DNA of 64,000 bases from Candidatus Francisella endociliophora (GCF_000764555.1 NZ_CP009574.1:62001-126000); one strand, 5' to 3'. Shown: positions 27,498 through 37,591, numbered from the stretch's first letter. A program made the numbers and translations. Notes: generated from the letters alone by a model not told the origin.

Positions 27498-27663
27498 TAG
27501 ATATTAATCCTTATTAATTTTGGTTTGGTAAAACTATCTTAGATATAAGTTAGTAGTCATTTGAATAAAATTGTAAATCTAAACAAATAATACATAATTG
27601 TATAGCTAATTAAAAGAGTAATTTTTTAAATAATTTTGCCAAGCATATTTGCTGTTGCAATAG

Positions 27664-27669
27664 TATAAT
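27664..27669 (+). promoter_or_regulatory. Candidate -10 box for sdhE-putA
   Basis: A consensus TATAAT lies 39 bases before the sdhE start codon. No good -35 hexamer is found at the normal spacing; the nearest TTGCCA is 22 bases away. The position is right for a promoter of the sdhE-putA pair, but in AT-rich DNA an isolated -10 is weak evidence. Confidence 0.3.
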
Positions 27670-27708
27670 GTATAGTAGTGTCATTCTAGTATCTATAGTC
27701 CATTAAAT

Positions 27709-27996
27709 ATGTTTGTAAAAAATGATGATTTGATATTCAATTCTGTTGAAAAAATAAAATATTCTGCTCGTAGAGGCATGTTAGAGCTTGATATAATTTT
27801 AGCTCCATATCTAAATAATTGTTATATGAAAGAAGATTTAGATGCAAAGAAATTGTTCGTAGAGTTTTTAACTAGTGAAGATAGCGATTTGTTTGATTGG
27901 CTTTTTAAAGGAGTTACGCCTCCAAAAAAATATCAAGAGCTAATAAAAAAAATTACGAGTGAAAAGAAAAGGTATAATCAGGAAAATTTAAAGTAG
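27709..27996 (+). CDS. sdhE: FAD assembly factor SdhE (YgfY)
   Basis: SdhE helps covalent attachment of FAD to the flavoprotein subunits of succinate dehydrogenase and fumarate reductase. The 95-residue protein carries the diagnostic RGxxE motif at residues 22-26 (RRGMLELDIIL) and the second family segment DLFDWLFKGVTPP. It is 12 bases upstream of putA, an FAD enzyme, with a TAGGAGG ribosome site between, so the two are almost surely one transcript. In enterobacteria sdhE is beside ygfX; here a YgfX-like gene lies 14 kb upstream. Confidence 0.88.
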   Translation: MFVKNDDLIFNSVEKIKYSARRGMLELDIILAPYLNNCYMKEDLDAKKLFVEFLTSEDSDLFDWLFKGVTPPKKYQELIKKITSEKKRYNQENLK

Positions 27997-28008
27997 GAGG
28001 ATAAAGTT

Positions 28009-31000
28009 ATGAATGAATTATTAAACCATACGGGTAAGTATCCTATTTCTAATGAGATAATGAACATTTCTAATTATTGGATTACTAATGAAAAAGAAGT
28101 TGTTACTGGATTAGTAGAAAAAGCACAGATTTCAGATTCTCAACAAAAAAATGTGAGAGAAAGAGCATATAAACTAGTAGCGCAAGTTAGAAAAAATAGA
28201 CTTAAAAAGTCTGGTATAGATGCTTTCATGATTGAATATGATTTATCTTCTGAAGAAGGTATTGTATTAATGTGTTTAGCTGAAGCATTACTTAGAGTCC
28301 CTGATAAATATACTATAGATCTACTTATAAAAGATAAGCTTACAAGTGCAGCTTGGAGAGAGCATGTGGGTATGGAGAAGCATTTATTTGTAAATGCTGC
28401 AACGTGGAGTTTGATGCTTACAGGTAAAATTCTAAAGGATAGCAGAGGATCATATCGTAAAGTTTTTCAAAACTTCATTAAAAAATCTAGTGAACCAGTA
28501 ATTCGTAAAGCTATGAAGCAAGCTATGAAAATAGTTGGTAAACAATATGTATTAGGAGAAACTATACAAGAGGCACTCAAAGTATCTCAAATAAAAGTAG
28601 CAAAAGGCTATAGCTATTCTTATGATATGCTTGGTGAGGCTGCAATGACTATGGAAGATGCTGAATATTATTATAATCAATACTTAGATGCAACTGAGGA
28701 ACTGGCTAAGTATGCAACAAATACTGAAATAAAGAAAAATCCAGGTATTTCAGTTAAATTATCAGCCTTACATCCTCGTTACGAAGTTGCTAAGCATCAA
28801 AGAGTACATGAAGAGATATATCCTAAGTTACTCAAGTTAACTCAGTTGGCTAAGCAGTATAATATTGGTATGAATATTGATGCTGAGGAAACAGAAAGAC
28901 TTCAAATATCTCTTGAACTAGTTGAAAGGCTAGCTCATGAGCCGTCTTTAGAAGGCTTTGATGGAATTGGTATTGTTGTACAAGCTTATCAAAAACGAGC
29001 TCCATATGTTTTAGATTATTTAGCTAAGTTAGCTAAAAAAACTAATAGAAGATTTATGGTTCGCCTTGTTAAAGGTGCTTATTGGGATGCTGAAATCAAA
29101 CATGCTCAAGAGCATGGTCTAGATGGTTATCCTGTTTTTACACGTAAATATCATACCGATGTATCTTATCAAGCATGTGTTAAGCAATTGTTTGATAATA
29201 ATGAATATATATATCCTCAGTTTGCAACACATAATGCTCAAACTGTAGCAGTTGTGACAGAATTAGCTAATGGTAATAAAGATTTTGAATTTCAGTGTTT
29301 ACATGGTATGGGTGATCCTCTATATGATAATATTGTTGGCAAAGAAGGGTATGAGGGTATTCCATGTAGAATTTATGCACCAGTTGGTGGACATAAGCAT
29401 CTTTTAGCATATCTGGTTAGAAGACTTCTAGAGAATGGAGCAAATAGCTCTTTTGTAAATAGAATTGTTGATGAGAACTTACCAATTGAGGATTTAATTG
29501 AAGATCCTGTTAAAAAAACTATAGCAAATGGCTGTGGACAACATTCAAATATTCCATATCCAAAGGATATTGTAGCTCCTAGATTAAATTCACAAGGTCA
29601 TAATGTAAATGATTTTGCGACCTTAGATGATATGTATAATGTTATTGAAAGATATACATTAAGAAATGATTATGAAGCTTTACCAATAGTTACAGGAGTT
29701 TCATTTGATAAAGATTCTGCAAAAGATGTTACTAATCCAAATAATAATAAAGTAATTGGTTCGGTTATTAATGCAGATTTTGATGTAGCTAAAAAAGCTA
29801 TGAGTAACGCTGAAGAAGCTTTTATAGAGTGGAATGCGACTGCTGCATCTAAAAGAGCTGATATTTTAGAAAAATTTGCAGATTTACTAGAGGTTAATAC
29901 AAATAAGCTTATTGCTATAGCAATGATAGAAGCTGGAAAAACTTTAACTAATGGAATAGATGAAGTTAGAGAAGCCGTGGATTTTTGTCGTTATTATGCT
30001 GCTCAAGCTCGAAGAGAATTTAATGGTCCAATAAAGCTGTCGTCTTTACCAGAAAGTCTAAGACAAATTGAATTTAAAGGACGAGGACCGGTTATATGTA
30101 TTAGTCCATGGAATTTTCCATTAGCTATCTATTTAGGTCAAGTTACAGCAGCTTTAGCAGCAGGTAATACCGTAGTAGCAAAACCTGCTGGACAGACTCC
30201 AATAATTGCGTATACTGCAACAAAATTATTATTTGAAGCTGGCTTACCAGAAAACGTATTACAGTTTGTTCCTGGTTCTGGAAGAGTATTGGGTAATGCT
30301 TTAATAAAAGGATCTGATTGTAAAGGTGTAATCTTTACAGGATCAACAGAAGTAGCTGCTGATATAAATCAAAACTTAGCTAGAAAAGATAGTGAAATGA
30401 TTCCTTTTATTGCTGAAACTGGTGGTCAAAATGCGATGATTGTTGATTCATCATCACTACCTGAGCAAGTAACAGCAGATGTTATGCGTTCGGCATTTGA
30501 TAGTGCAGGCCAAAGATGTTCAGCTTTGAGAGTATTGTGCCTTCAAGAAGAAATTGCTGATAGTTATATTAAAATGATTGTTGGCGCTATGAAAGAACTA
30601 AAAGTTGGTGATTCTAAATATATAGATACTGATGTTGGGCCAGTAATTGATAAAGCTGCAGCTGATGATCTAAATAAATATATTGAAGACAAGAAAAAAG
30701 TATTTAAATTAGTATATCAAGCAGAGCCAACTGAAGAAACTAAAAAAGGCACTTTTGTAATGCCTACAGCATTTGAGATAGAGAGTTTATCTGATATGGG
30801 TAGAGAGCAATTTGGTCCAATATTACATATTGTTAGGTTTAAGGCTAATAAACTTTCAGAGCTTATTAAGGATATCAATTCGACAGGTTATGGTTTAACT
30901 GCTGGTGTACATAGTAGAATTAACGAAGTAATGAACTATGTTAAAAATAATATAAAAGCAGGAAATGTTTATGTAAATAGAAATATAGTTGGAGCTGTTG

Positions 31001-32073
31001 TTGGTGTACAGCCTTTTGGTGGGCAGGGGAAATCTGGAACTGGTCCAAAAGCTGGTGGCCCATATTATATGCATCGTTTAGCAAATGAGACATTATCTAA
31101 TATTGATAACGTAGAAGAAAAATATTCAGCTGAAAAAATAGCGGAATATACTAAGAAGACTAGTGAGTTAATAAAAGATAAATATAGTGTTTCAAGTATT
31201 GTCCATGGCATAGAGGCTAAAGAATGTAAATTTAATAATTTGAAATCAGCCGATGAAAAAGTTATTGGAAAATTATGTTGTGCATCTGTAAATAGTGTTG
31301 ATAAAGCAATCAAGATTGCCAATAAAGAATTCGAAATATGGAATAGTATTAATGCTACACATAGAGCTGAACTTGTAGAGAAATTTATAAATTTACTTGA
31401 AGAAGAGCGTAATTTGATCGCTTCATCTCTTGTTGTTGAATCTAATGTGTCTATTGAAAATGCTCAAATCCAAATAGATAAAACCATAGAGCAAGCAACA
31501 TATTACTGTCTACAAGCAAAAAGAGAATTCTCAGAACCTCAGCTTTTACCAGGACCAACTGGTGAAATAGATGAGTTAAGCTTGAAAGGGCGTGGTGTAG
31601 CAGTAAGTATGTGTTCTAGTAGTGATCTATTAGTTAGATTTGTAGGACAAGTTGTAGCTTCTTTATTAGCAGGTAATACTGTAGTTGCTAAGCCCGCATA
31701 TACAGGAAACCTTACTGCTTATCATATTACTAAATTGATGCATAAAGCTGGAATTAGTCCAAATGCTGTTCATCTAGTATTATCAGATGAAGAAGAGATT
31801 ACTTCAGCGTTATTATTTAATAGTAAAGTTGCTCTAGTTGCATTTTCTGGAAGTGTAACAGCAGTTAAGCAAGTTCATCAAGCATTAGCATTACGCAGAG
31901 GAGCTATTATTCCTTTTGTTGCTGAAACTGTTGCAAATGATGGTAGATGTACTAACTTAGCAATAGAAACTGTTTCTCCATTATACTTACGTAGATTTGT
32001 AGTAGAAAAAACTGTAAGTGTTGACACTACTGCTTCTGGAGGTAATGCTTCCTTAATGAGTCTAGAGGAATAA
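28009..32073 (+). CDS. putA: Bifunctional proline dehydrogenase / glutamate-semialdehyde dehydrogenase PutA
   Basis: PutA oxidises proline to glutamate by an FAD-dependent proline dehydrogenase and an NAD-dependent aldehyde dehydrogenase, passing the intermediate through a channel. The 1354 residues contain the PRODH barrel (about 190-480, with NIDAEETERLQISLEL and RLVKGAYWDAEIK) and the ALDH domain (about 530-1000, with Cys837 in GQRCSAL and Glu in IAETGGQNAM). A C-terminal degenerate ALDH-like domain follows from about 1090, ending in VDTTASGGNASLM. There is no N-terminal ribbon-helix-helix DNA-binding domain, so it is a type B PutA and cannot act as its own repressor. The gene follows sdhE by 12 bases. 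Confidence 0.96.
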   Translation: MNELLNHTGKYPISNEIMNISNYWITNEKEVVTGLVEKAQISDSQQKNVRERAYKLVAQVRKNRLKKSGIDAFMIEYDLSSEEGIVLMCLAEALLRVPDKYTIDLLIKDKLTSAAWREHVGMEKHLFVNAATWSLMLTGKILKDSRGSYRKVFQNFIKKSSEPVIRKAMKQAMKIVGKQYVLGETIQEALKVSQIKVAKGYSYSYDMLGEAAMTMEDAEYYYNQYLDATEELAKYATNTEIKKNPGISVKLSALHPRYEVAKHQRVHEEIYPKLLKLTQLAKQYNIGMNIDAEETERLQISLELVERLAHEPSLEGFDGIGIVVQAYQKRAPYVLDYLAKLAKKTNRRFMVRLVKGAYWDAEIKHAQEHGLDGYPVFTRKYHTDVSYQACVKQLFDNNEYIYPQFATHNAQTVAVVTELANGNKDFEFQCLHGMGDPLYDNIVGKEGYEGIPCRIYAPVGGHKHLLAYLVRRLLENGANSSFVNRIVDENLPIEDLIEDPVKKTIANGCGQHSNIPYPKDIVAPRLNSQGHNVNDFATLDDMYNVIERYTLRNDYEALPIVTGVSFDKDSAKDVTNPNNNKVIGSVINADFDVAKKAMSNAEEAFIEWNATAASKRADILEKFADLLEVNTNKLIAIAMIEAGKTLTNGIDEVREAVDFCRYYAAQARREFNGPIKLSSLPESLRQIEFKGRGPVICISPWNFPLAIYLGQVTAALAAGNTVVAKPAGQTPIIAYTATKLLFEAGLPENVLQFVPGSGRVLGNALIKGSDCKGVIFTGSTEVAADINQNLARKDSEMIPFIAETGGQNAMIVDSSSLPEQVTADVMRSAFDSAGQRCSALRVLCLQEEIADSYIKMIVGAMKELKVGDSKYIDTDVGPVIDKAAADDLNKYIEDKKKVFKLVYQAEPTEETKKGTFVMPTAFEIESLSDMGREQFGPILHIVRFKANKLSELIKDINSTGYGLTAGVHSRINEVMNYVKNNIKAGNVYVNRNIVGAVVGVQPFGGQGKSGTGPKAGGPYYMHRLANETLSNIDNVEEKYSAEKIAEYTKKTSELIKDKYSVSSIVHGIEAKECKFNNLKSADEKVIGKLCCASVNSVDKAIKIANKEFEIWNSINATHRAELVEKFINLLEEERNLIASSLVVESNVSIENAQIQIDKTIEQATYYCLQAKREFSEPQLLPGPTGEIDELSLKGRGVAVSMCSSSDLLVRFVGQVVASLLAGNTVVAKPAYTGNLTAYHITKLMHKAGISPNAVHLVLSDEEEITSALLFNSKVALVAFSGSVTAVKQVHQALALRRGAIIPFVAETVANDGRCTNLAIETVSPLYLRRFVVEKTVSVDTTASGGNASLMSLEE

Positions 32074-32084
32074 AAATTCTTGCA

Positions 32085-32130
32085 AACCCTTTTCCTAAAT
32101 GATAATTTAAATCTTATCGGGTTATTTTTT
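32085..32130 (+). terminator. Possible terminator after putA
   Basis: Twelve bases after the putA stop, AACCC (32085-32089) and GATAA (32101-32105) can pair with TTATC (32114-32118) and GGGTT (32119-32123), with an 11-base bulge on the 5' side, followed by ATTTTTT. The stem is imperfect, so the call is tentative. Confidence 0.35.
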
Positions 32131-32180
32131 AGCATTAAAAAATAGATAAAATCATTGCTATTTAAAATAACTCAATTTGT

Positions 32181-32197
32181 AAAGAGGAAACCTCTTT
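32181..32197. repeat. Inverted repeat before the APC permease gene
   Basis: AAAGAGG and CCTCTTT form a perfect 7-bp inverted repeat around AAA, 38 bases before the permease start codon. It could be a leader hairpin that influences the permease, or a second terminator after putA. The following bases are TTCCTC rather than a clean T-run. Confidence 0.4.
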
Positions 32198-32234
32198 TCC
32201 TCGCTCTTTTAAAAATTTAAAATAGGAACAAAAA

Positions 32235-33740
32235 ATGACTGATGTTACAACTAAAAAAATGTCGTTGTTTAGTGCTGTTCTAATCGGCACTACTTCAATG
32301 GTTGGTTCTGGGTGGCTATTTAGTGCACAGTTAACAGCAAGAAATGCCGGCAATTGGGCATTTTTAGCATGGATACTTGCTGCTTTATTAGTACTAATGA
32401 TAGCTCTTTGTTTAGGTAAGGTAGTATCTTTGTATCCTGTCAGAGGTGCTACAACAAGATCAAGTGCTATTTCTCATAATAATATATTTGCTATGCCGTT
32501 TGCTTTTGCAAACTGGTTTGGTATTGTAGTTGTAATATCATCTGAAGCACTTGCTACTACACAGTATCTTGCTGGTGTTAAGTCTATGGATTGGCTGATG
32601 GACAATAATGTCTTAACTACTGCTGGTACTATATTTTCAATATTTGTATTATTTATATATCTTGTTATTAACTTCTATGGAGTTAAGCTTTTATCAAAAG
32701 TAAATAATGCAATAACTGTATTTAAAATGGCTGTTCCAGCAATTATTGTTATAATCTTTGTCGCATATGCACTTATGCATAGCAATGATCATGTCAGTAT
32801 GTTTGCATCTGATATACCAAACAATAGTCAGTTTGGTTTTAGTTCTGCACTAACAGCTATTGTTGGAGGTGGTTTGATTTATACATTTAACGGCTTCCAA
32901 ACAGTTGTTGCTTATGCAAGTGAAGTTAAAAACCCAGGTAGAAACGTACCGTTAGCTATTGTGTTAGCTCTTGTATTAGTGCTAATTTTGTATTTAGGTT
33001 TACAATATGCATTTATGCAAGCTGTTCCGCATGAGTATCTAGTTAGTAAAGGTGGTTGGGCAGGTTTAGATTTTGAATCTCCATTGCTTCAATTAGCTAC
33101 ACTTTTAGGATTGGGATATATATCATTTTTACTTATTATTGATAGTGTGATCAGTCCATCTGCAACAGGGTATAGTTATCTAGGAGCTTCTTCAAGAATG
33201 TTATATGCAATGTCATCAGAAGGGCAGATGCCAAGATATTTTGCACATATTACACCTAAATTTAATATCTCGCGTAGATCATTATTAGCAAACTTTTTAT
33301 TATCAATAATATTCTTATTATTCTCAGATAACTGGACTGCATTGATGCTTGTAGTTACAGGTTTTCATATTATTGGATATATGGCTGCTCCAATTAGTAT
33401 GGGTGCATTAGCTCCAAAAACTAGAATATATGGTTTAGTAGTATTTATAATTTTAACATTACTTTTAAATACCGTAGAAATAGAAACTAATGTACATATG
33501 AGCATTATATTGATCATTCTTATGACAATATACGGAAGTATAGAATATAGAAGAATAGGATTAAAAAATCTTTTACCACTTATTTTACCGTTTATAATAT
33601 TTGTTTGCATAGTTTCTCCAATGGATCATTATATTATTGAAGGCTTTGTTGGAGCTATATTCTACTGGTTTGTTACAGATAAAAGATATGTGGCATTCTG
33701 TAAAGCAACAGCAAATGAAAAAAATATTATTGTCGATTAA
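32235..33740 (+). CDS. APC-family amino-acid permease
   Basis: A 501-residue inner-membrane transporter with about 12 hydrophobic helices. The first helix carries the APC signature GTTSMVGSGWLFSAQ (unwound GSG segment), and helix 6 has IVGGGLIYTFNGFQTVVAYASEVKNPGRNVP, typical of the amino acid/polyamine/organocation superfamily. The loop GYSYLGASSRMLYAMSSEGQ is also characteristic. Substrate cannot be named; its place just after putA suggests proline or glutamate traffic, but this is inference. It has its own leader of 161 bases. Confidence 0.85.
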   Translation: MTDVTTKKMSLFSAVLIGTTSMVGSGWLFSAQLTARNAGNWAFLAWILAALLVLMIALCLGKVVSLYPVRGATTRSSAISHNNIFAMPFAFANWFGIVVVISSEALATTQYLAGVKSMDWLMDNNVLTTAGTIFSIFVLFIYLVINFYGVKLLSKVNNAITVFKMAVPAIIVIIFVAYALMHSNDHVSMFASDIPNNSQFGFSSALTAIVGGGLIYTFNGFQTVVAYASEVKNPGRNVPLAIVLALVLVLILYLGLQYAFMQAVPHEYLVSKGGWAGLDFESPLLQLATLLGLGYISFLLIIDSVISPSATGYSYLGASSRMLYAMSSEGQMPRYFAHITPKFNISRRSLLANFLLSIIFLLFSDNWTALMLVVTGFHIIGYMAAPISMGALAPKTRIYGLVVFIILTLLLNTVEIETNVHMSIILIILMTIYGSIEYRRIGLKNLLPLILPFIIFVCIVSPMDHYIIEGFVGAIFYWFVTDKRYVAFCKATANEKNIIVD

Positions 33741-33813
33741 TTTCTTTATCTATAGTTATCTATTCTTTTACAATTTATAATACAGAATAGTGTTGTAAAT
33801 TTTTCCAAGCTTT

Positions 33814-35001
33814 ATGAAAAATACAAAATGGATTTTACTTATCCTTTGCTTAGGATATTTCATAGATTTCTATGATTTAACTGTATTTAGTGTTTCTTAT
33901 GTAGAGATGCTAAAACAGCAGTTTGGCATATTAGATTCTACTAAAATCCAGCAGACATATTATTTAATAAATAATATTCAAATGGGTGGAATATTAGTAG
34001 GTGCTGTTTTATTTGGAATCTTAGCTGATAAATTGGGTCGTATTACAGTTATTAAGTATAGTATTTTACTTTATTCTGCTACTACAATACTTTGTATTTT
34101 TGTAGATAATATTTATGTGTTTATGTTTCTTAGATTTTTAGCATATCTTGCATTAGCAAGTGAATTTGCAGTTTCAAGTGTTTTAATTGTAGAATTTTTC
34201 CCACCCAAATTAGCTGCTTGGGGAATGAGTCTATTATATATATTAGGCGTGCTTGGTGGAGTAGTTGCAACCTTGCTTGGAGTGCTTTCTTACAAGGTAA
34301 TGTTTATCTTTGGTGGTTTTGCTGGGCTTGGGATATATGCTTTCAGAAGAGTGTTAGAGGAATCACCATATTTTATTGAGCTATATATGTCAGAAGAGAG
34401 ATTTAAAAATGCTGGAAGCATAACTTATTTACTAAAAAATTATAGTAAACCACTTATTTTAAATTTTTTAATAACATTACCATATTTTTTTGTAATTACT
34501 GTTATGTTTGCTCTAGTAAAGTTCATAGCTTCTGATATTAATTTTGCTAGTTTGGTTAAGTTGTTTTTATTCGGTTTCTTTGCGGGAAATATTATTAGCT
34601 GTATATTTAGTGGTATATATAACCAATATTTCAAATCGCCAAATCTATTTTTTGTTGTGAATATCTGTATTTTCTTAGGAAATATTTTTGCTTATAAATA
34701 TATTTCAAATGACATGATATTTATCTATGGTGTTCTTATCGGACTGATAGGTGGCGGTTATAATATCATGTGGGCACAATATGCGGCTACTGAATTTCCA
34801 ACAGAAGTTAGATCACTAGCTACTAATATGATATTTGCATTAGGTCGAACGAGTAGTATTTTCTTTGGGATAATATTTGCAGGTTGGATTACTGATGAAG
34901 AATATTTTAGACAAAATGTAAATTTGTTAGCAATTGCCGTAGCGGTTATGGTCTTATTGATAGTAATATTTTATAAAAGAAAGAAAGTTTTAGTGAAGTA
35001 G
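33814..35001 (+). CDS. MFS transporter
   Basis: A 395-residue major-facilitator protein with 12 predicted helices. The start LGYFIDFYDLTVFSVSYVEM and the loop GILADKLGRI (DxLGR motif) are typical. FPTEVRSLATNMIFALGRTSS is the second-half equivalent. It resembles the sugar/metabolite symporter group, including the Francisella phagosomal transporters, but no substrate can be assigned. It is intact, unlike the broken MFS gene at 13524, and is followed after 9 bases by coaBC. Confidence 0.82.
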   Translation: MKNTKWILLILCLGYFIDFYDLTVFSVSYVEMLKQQFGILDSTKIQQTYYLINNIQMGGILVGAVLFGILADKLGRITVIKYSILLYSATTILCIFVDNIYVFMFLRFLAYLALASEFAVSSVLIVEFFPPKLAAWGMSLLYILGVLGGVVATLLGVLSYKVMFIFGGFAGLGIYAFRRVLEESPYFIELYMSEERFKNAGSITYLLKNYSKPLILNFLITLPYFFVITVMFALVKFIASDINFASLVKLFLFGFFAGNIISCIFSGIYNQYFKSPNLFFVVNICIFLGNIFAYKYISNDMIFIYGVLIGLIGGGYNIMWAQYAATEFPTEVRSLATNMIFALGRTSSIFFGIIFAGWITDEEYFRQNVNLLAIAVAVMVLLIVIFYKRKKVLVK

Positions 35002-35010
35002 AGAATATTT

Positions 35011-36186
35011 ATGACAAATAAAATATTATTCGGAATAACTGGAAGTGTATCAGCTTACAAAACTATAAATTTGATACGGTTGTTTATCAAAAGTGGAGTT
35101 GAATGTAGAGCTATTATTACAAAAGGTGCTGAACAGTTTATTAAGCCAGAACTTTTAGTAGCTTTAGGTTGTGATGTTTATACAGATGAGTCTTTAAATA
35201 TGCTTGATTATAAGCAGAGTATGGCACATATTAATCTATCTCGCTGGGCTGATAAAATTTATATAATCCCAGCTTCTGCAAATACAATTGCAAAATTAGC
35301 TTATGGTTTAGCCGATGATTTATTTAGTCAGTGTTTGCTTGCCAATGATGATAATTCTAAAGTGTATATAGCTCCTGCTATGAATGTGAATATGTGGCAA
35401 AATCAATTGACTCAAGAGAATATCGTAAAATTACAAAGCTTAGGGTTTAATTTAATCTCTCCTGATAATGGAGTACAAGCTTGTGGAGATATTGGCGGAG
35501 GTCGATTGCATGAACCTGAGGAGTTATTTGAGATTTTATCGCAACCTCAAGATTTGAAAGATAAAAAAGTACTAATAACAGTAGGTGCTACAGTAGAAGA
35601 TATTGATGGCGTAAGATATTTATCAAACTATAGTTCTGGAAAAATGGGGTTAGCTTTAGTAAAAGAGCTGTTAAATAGGGGCGCTAAAGTAATAGTTTTA
35701 AAAGCAAAAACAACAATAAATTTTGATATAGAACATATTAACTTAGAAATTATTGTTACTAAAAGTGCAGATGATATGAATCAAGCTATGTTGGAAGTTG
35801 CAAAAGATTGTGATATTTTTATTGGTTGTGCGGCTGTAGCAGACTATAAGATCAAAGATAAGTTTGAGAATAAAATTAAAAAAACAGATGAAAACTTAAC
35901 TTTAGAGTTTGTAAAAAATCCTGATATATTAGCAAACTGTAAAAAAACTTATCCTAATATTTTTGCAATAGGCTTCGCTGCAGAATCTGAAAATATACTT
36001 GAGTATGCACAATCTAAATTACAAAGAAAAAATCTAAATATGATAGTAGCAAATTCAACTAGTGTGTTTGGAAATGATAATTCAAGTGTAACTATTTTAT
36101 CCAAAGAAAAATCAGAAGAGTATACAGATAAATCAAAGATTGAGATCGCAAAACTTATCTTAGATTATGCTAAAAATATTTGCTAA
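35011..36186 (+). CDS. coaBC: Bifunctional phosphopantothenoylcysteine synthetase/decarboxylase CoaBC (Dfp)
   Basis: CoaBC carries out two consecutive steps of coenzyme A synthesis. The N-terminal CoaC flavoprotein half (about 1-180) has GITGSVSAYKTINLIR, the catalytic His in MAHINLSRWAD, PASANTIAKLAYGLADDL, and the substrate-binding IAPAMNVNMWQN. The C-terminal CoaB half starts near residue 186 with KKVLITVGATVEDIDGVRYLSNYSSGKMG, and includes the Lys-rich KNPDILA segment for CTP. Length 391 is normal. It converges on phrB. Confidence 0.95.
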   Translation: MTNKILFGITGSVSAYKTINLIRLFIKSGVECRAIITKGAEQFIKPELLVALGCDVYTDESLNMLDYKQSMAHINLSRWADKIYIIPASANTIAKLAYGLADDLFSQCLLANDDNSKVYIAPAMNVNMWQNQLTQENIVKLQSLGFNLISPDNGVQACGDIGGGRLHEPEELFEILSQPQDLKDKKVLITVGATVEDIDGVRYLSNYSSGKMGLALVKELLNRGAKVIVLKAKTTINFDIEHINLEIIVTKSADDMNQAMLEVAKDCDIFIGCAAVADYKIKDKFENKIKKTDENLTLEFVKNPDILANCKKTYPNIFAIGFAAESENILEYAQSKLQRKNLNMIVANSTSVFGNDNSSVTILSKEKSEEYTDKSKIEIAKLILDYAKNIC

Positions 36187-36196
36187 ATATTGATAA

Positions 36197-37591
36197 TTAT
36201 TTTAGCTGCTTATGCAACTCTAAAGCCTTCGCTCTACTAGCTTTCAAATCTATAATTGGTTTTGGGTAGTTTTTTCCTAGTGTAACTTTAGCTTCTTGTA
36301 ATATTGATTCACTAGCTTCCCAAGGTTTAACTAAATACTTATTTGGAAGCTTTGTTATTTCTGGGACATATTTACGAATATATTCATAAGCTTCAAACTT
36401 CTCAGCTTGGAGTACAGGATTAAATATTCTAAAGTAGGGTGCGGCATCTAAACCACATCCTGCTACCCATTGCCAGTTAGCATTATTGCTTGCAAAATCA
36501 GCATCAAACAAAGTGTCAAAAAACCATTTCTCGCCATATTTCCAATGGGTTAGGCAATTTTTAATAAGAAAGCTTGCGACTATCATACGAACACGATTGT
36601 GCATATACCCCGTTTGCCAAAGTTCTCGCATACCAGCATCAATTATTGGAATACCTGTTTGACCTTGTTGCCATCTTTTTAATAATTTAGAATCATTATC
36701 CCATTTGAAATTATCAAATTTTTCATTGATGTTTTTTTTATTTAAGTTTGGATAATAATAGGCTTGGTAGTAGCAAAAATCTCGCCATACAAGTTCTTTG
36801 ATAAAATGCTCTTCATTTGTACCAATAGAATCTAGATTCTGTACTGCATTAAATATCTGATTAGGTGATATTTCTCCAAAGTGTAAGTGTGGTGCTAAGG
36901 TAGATGTTGCATCTGTACTCATAAAATCTCTAGCTACTTTGTAATCTTTAATTTTATTCTCTAAAAAATCTTCAAGCTTATTAATAGCTGCATCTTCACC
37001 AACTTGCCATTGTTTTATAATATCTTGCCAAGCTAATTTTGGCTCTAGAAGTTCAAGTGCTTCTAAATTCACTGAGCTATCAAGTTTTATCAATTTGGCA
37101 AAGCTAGGCTTAGCAATATTTGAACAATATTTACGGACTTTTATTAGCTCTTTATAAAATGGAGTATAAACCTTGTAATGTGTACCATCATTTTTTTTAC
37201 ATTCCCAAGGTTCAATGAGAAGGCTTCCATTAAAACTTTTGACATTTATGTTTTTACTGACAAGAAATTCTTTAATTTGAGTGTCTCTATCAATGCTATA
37301 TTTGTCATAACATCTATTCCAATGGAAATCTGTAATATTATTTTCTTTTATAAGTTTTTGTATAATCTCTAAAGGATTACCAATATATAGATTTAGCTTA
37401 TTATCAAGTGATCTATTAAGACTTGTTAAAGAGTGATGAAGCCATAGTTTACTAGCTTTACCAAGATGTTGATTTTCATCTAATATGAAAATTGTGATAG
37501 TCTCATCAGCATCACTTGAGTAGTGTAGAGCTGGATTATCAGCTAAGCGTAAATCTTGGCGGAACCAGTGGATAGCAGTTTTTTTGCTCAT
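36197..37591 (-). CDS. phrB: Deoxyribodipyrimidine photolyase
   Basis: A class I cyclobutane pyrimidine dimer photolyase of 464 residues that repairs UV lesions with blue light. The N-terminal half is the antenna-binding Rossmann domain (HWFRQDLRLADNPAL), the C-terminal half the FAD domain with RDFCYYQAYYYPN, GQTGIPIIDAGMRELWQTGYMHNRVRM and WQWVAGCGLDAAPYFRIFNP. These keep the tryptophans and the Asn of the electron-transfer path. Its ATG overlaps the hemH stop by 4 bases. Confidence 0.94.
   Translation of the reverse strand: MSKKTAIHWFRQDLRLADNPALHYSSDADETITIFILDENQHLGKASKLWLHHSLTSLNRSLDNKLNLYIGNPLEIIQKLIKENNITDFHWNRCYDKYSIDRDTQIKEFLVSKNINVKSFNGSLLIEPWECKKNDGTHYKVYTPFYKELIKVRKYCSNIAKPSFAKLIKLDSSVNLEALELLEPKLAWQDIIKQWQVGEDAAINKLEDFLENKIKDYKVARDFMSTDATSTLAPHLHFGEISPNQIFNAVQNLDSIGTNEEHFIKELVWRDFCYYQAYYYPNLNKKNINEKFDNFKWDNDSKLLKRWQQGQTGIPIIDAGMRELWQTGYMHNRVRMIVASFLIKNCLTHWKYGEKWFFDTLFDADFASNNANWQWVAGCGLDAAPYFRIFNPVLQAEKFEAYEYIRKYVPEITKLPNKYLVKPWEASESILQEAKVTLGKNYPKPIIDLKASRAKALELHKQLK

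Noticed and set aside
13110-27996. A CptA/CptB toxin-antitoxin pair
   Set aside because: The SdhE and YgfX-like genes are 14 kb apart, and SdhE is well established as a flavin assembly factor.
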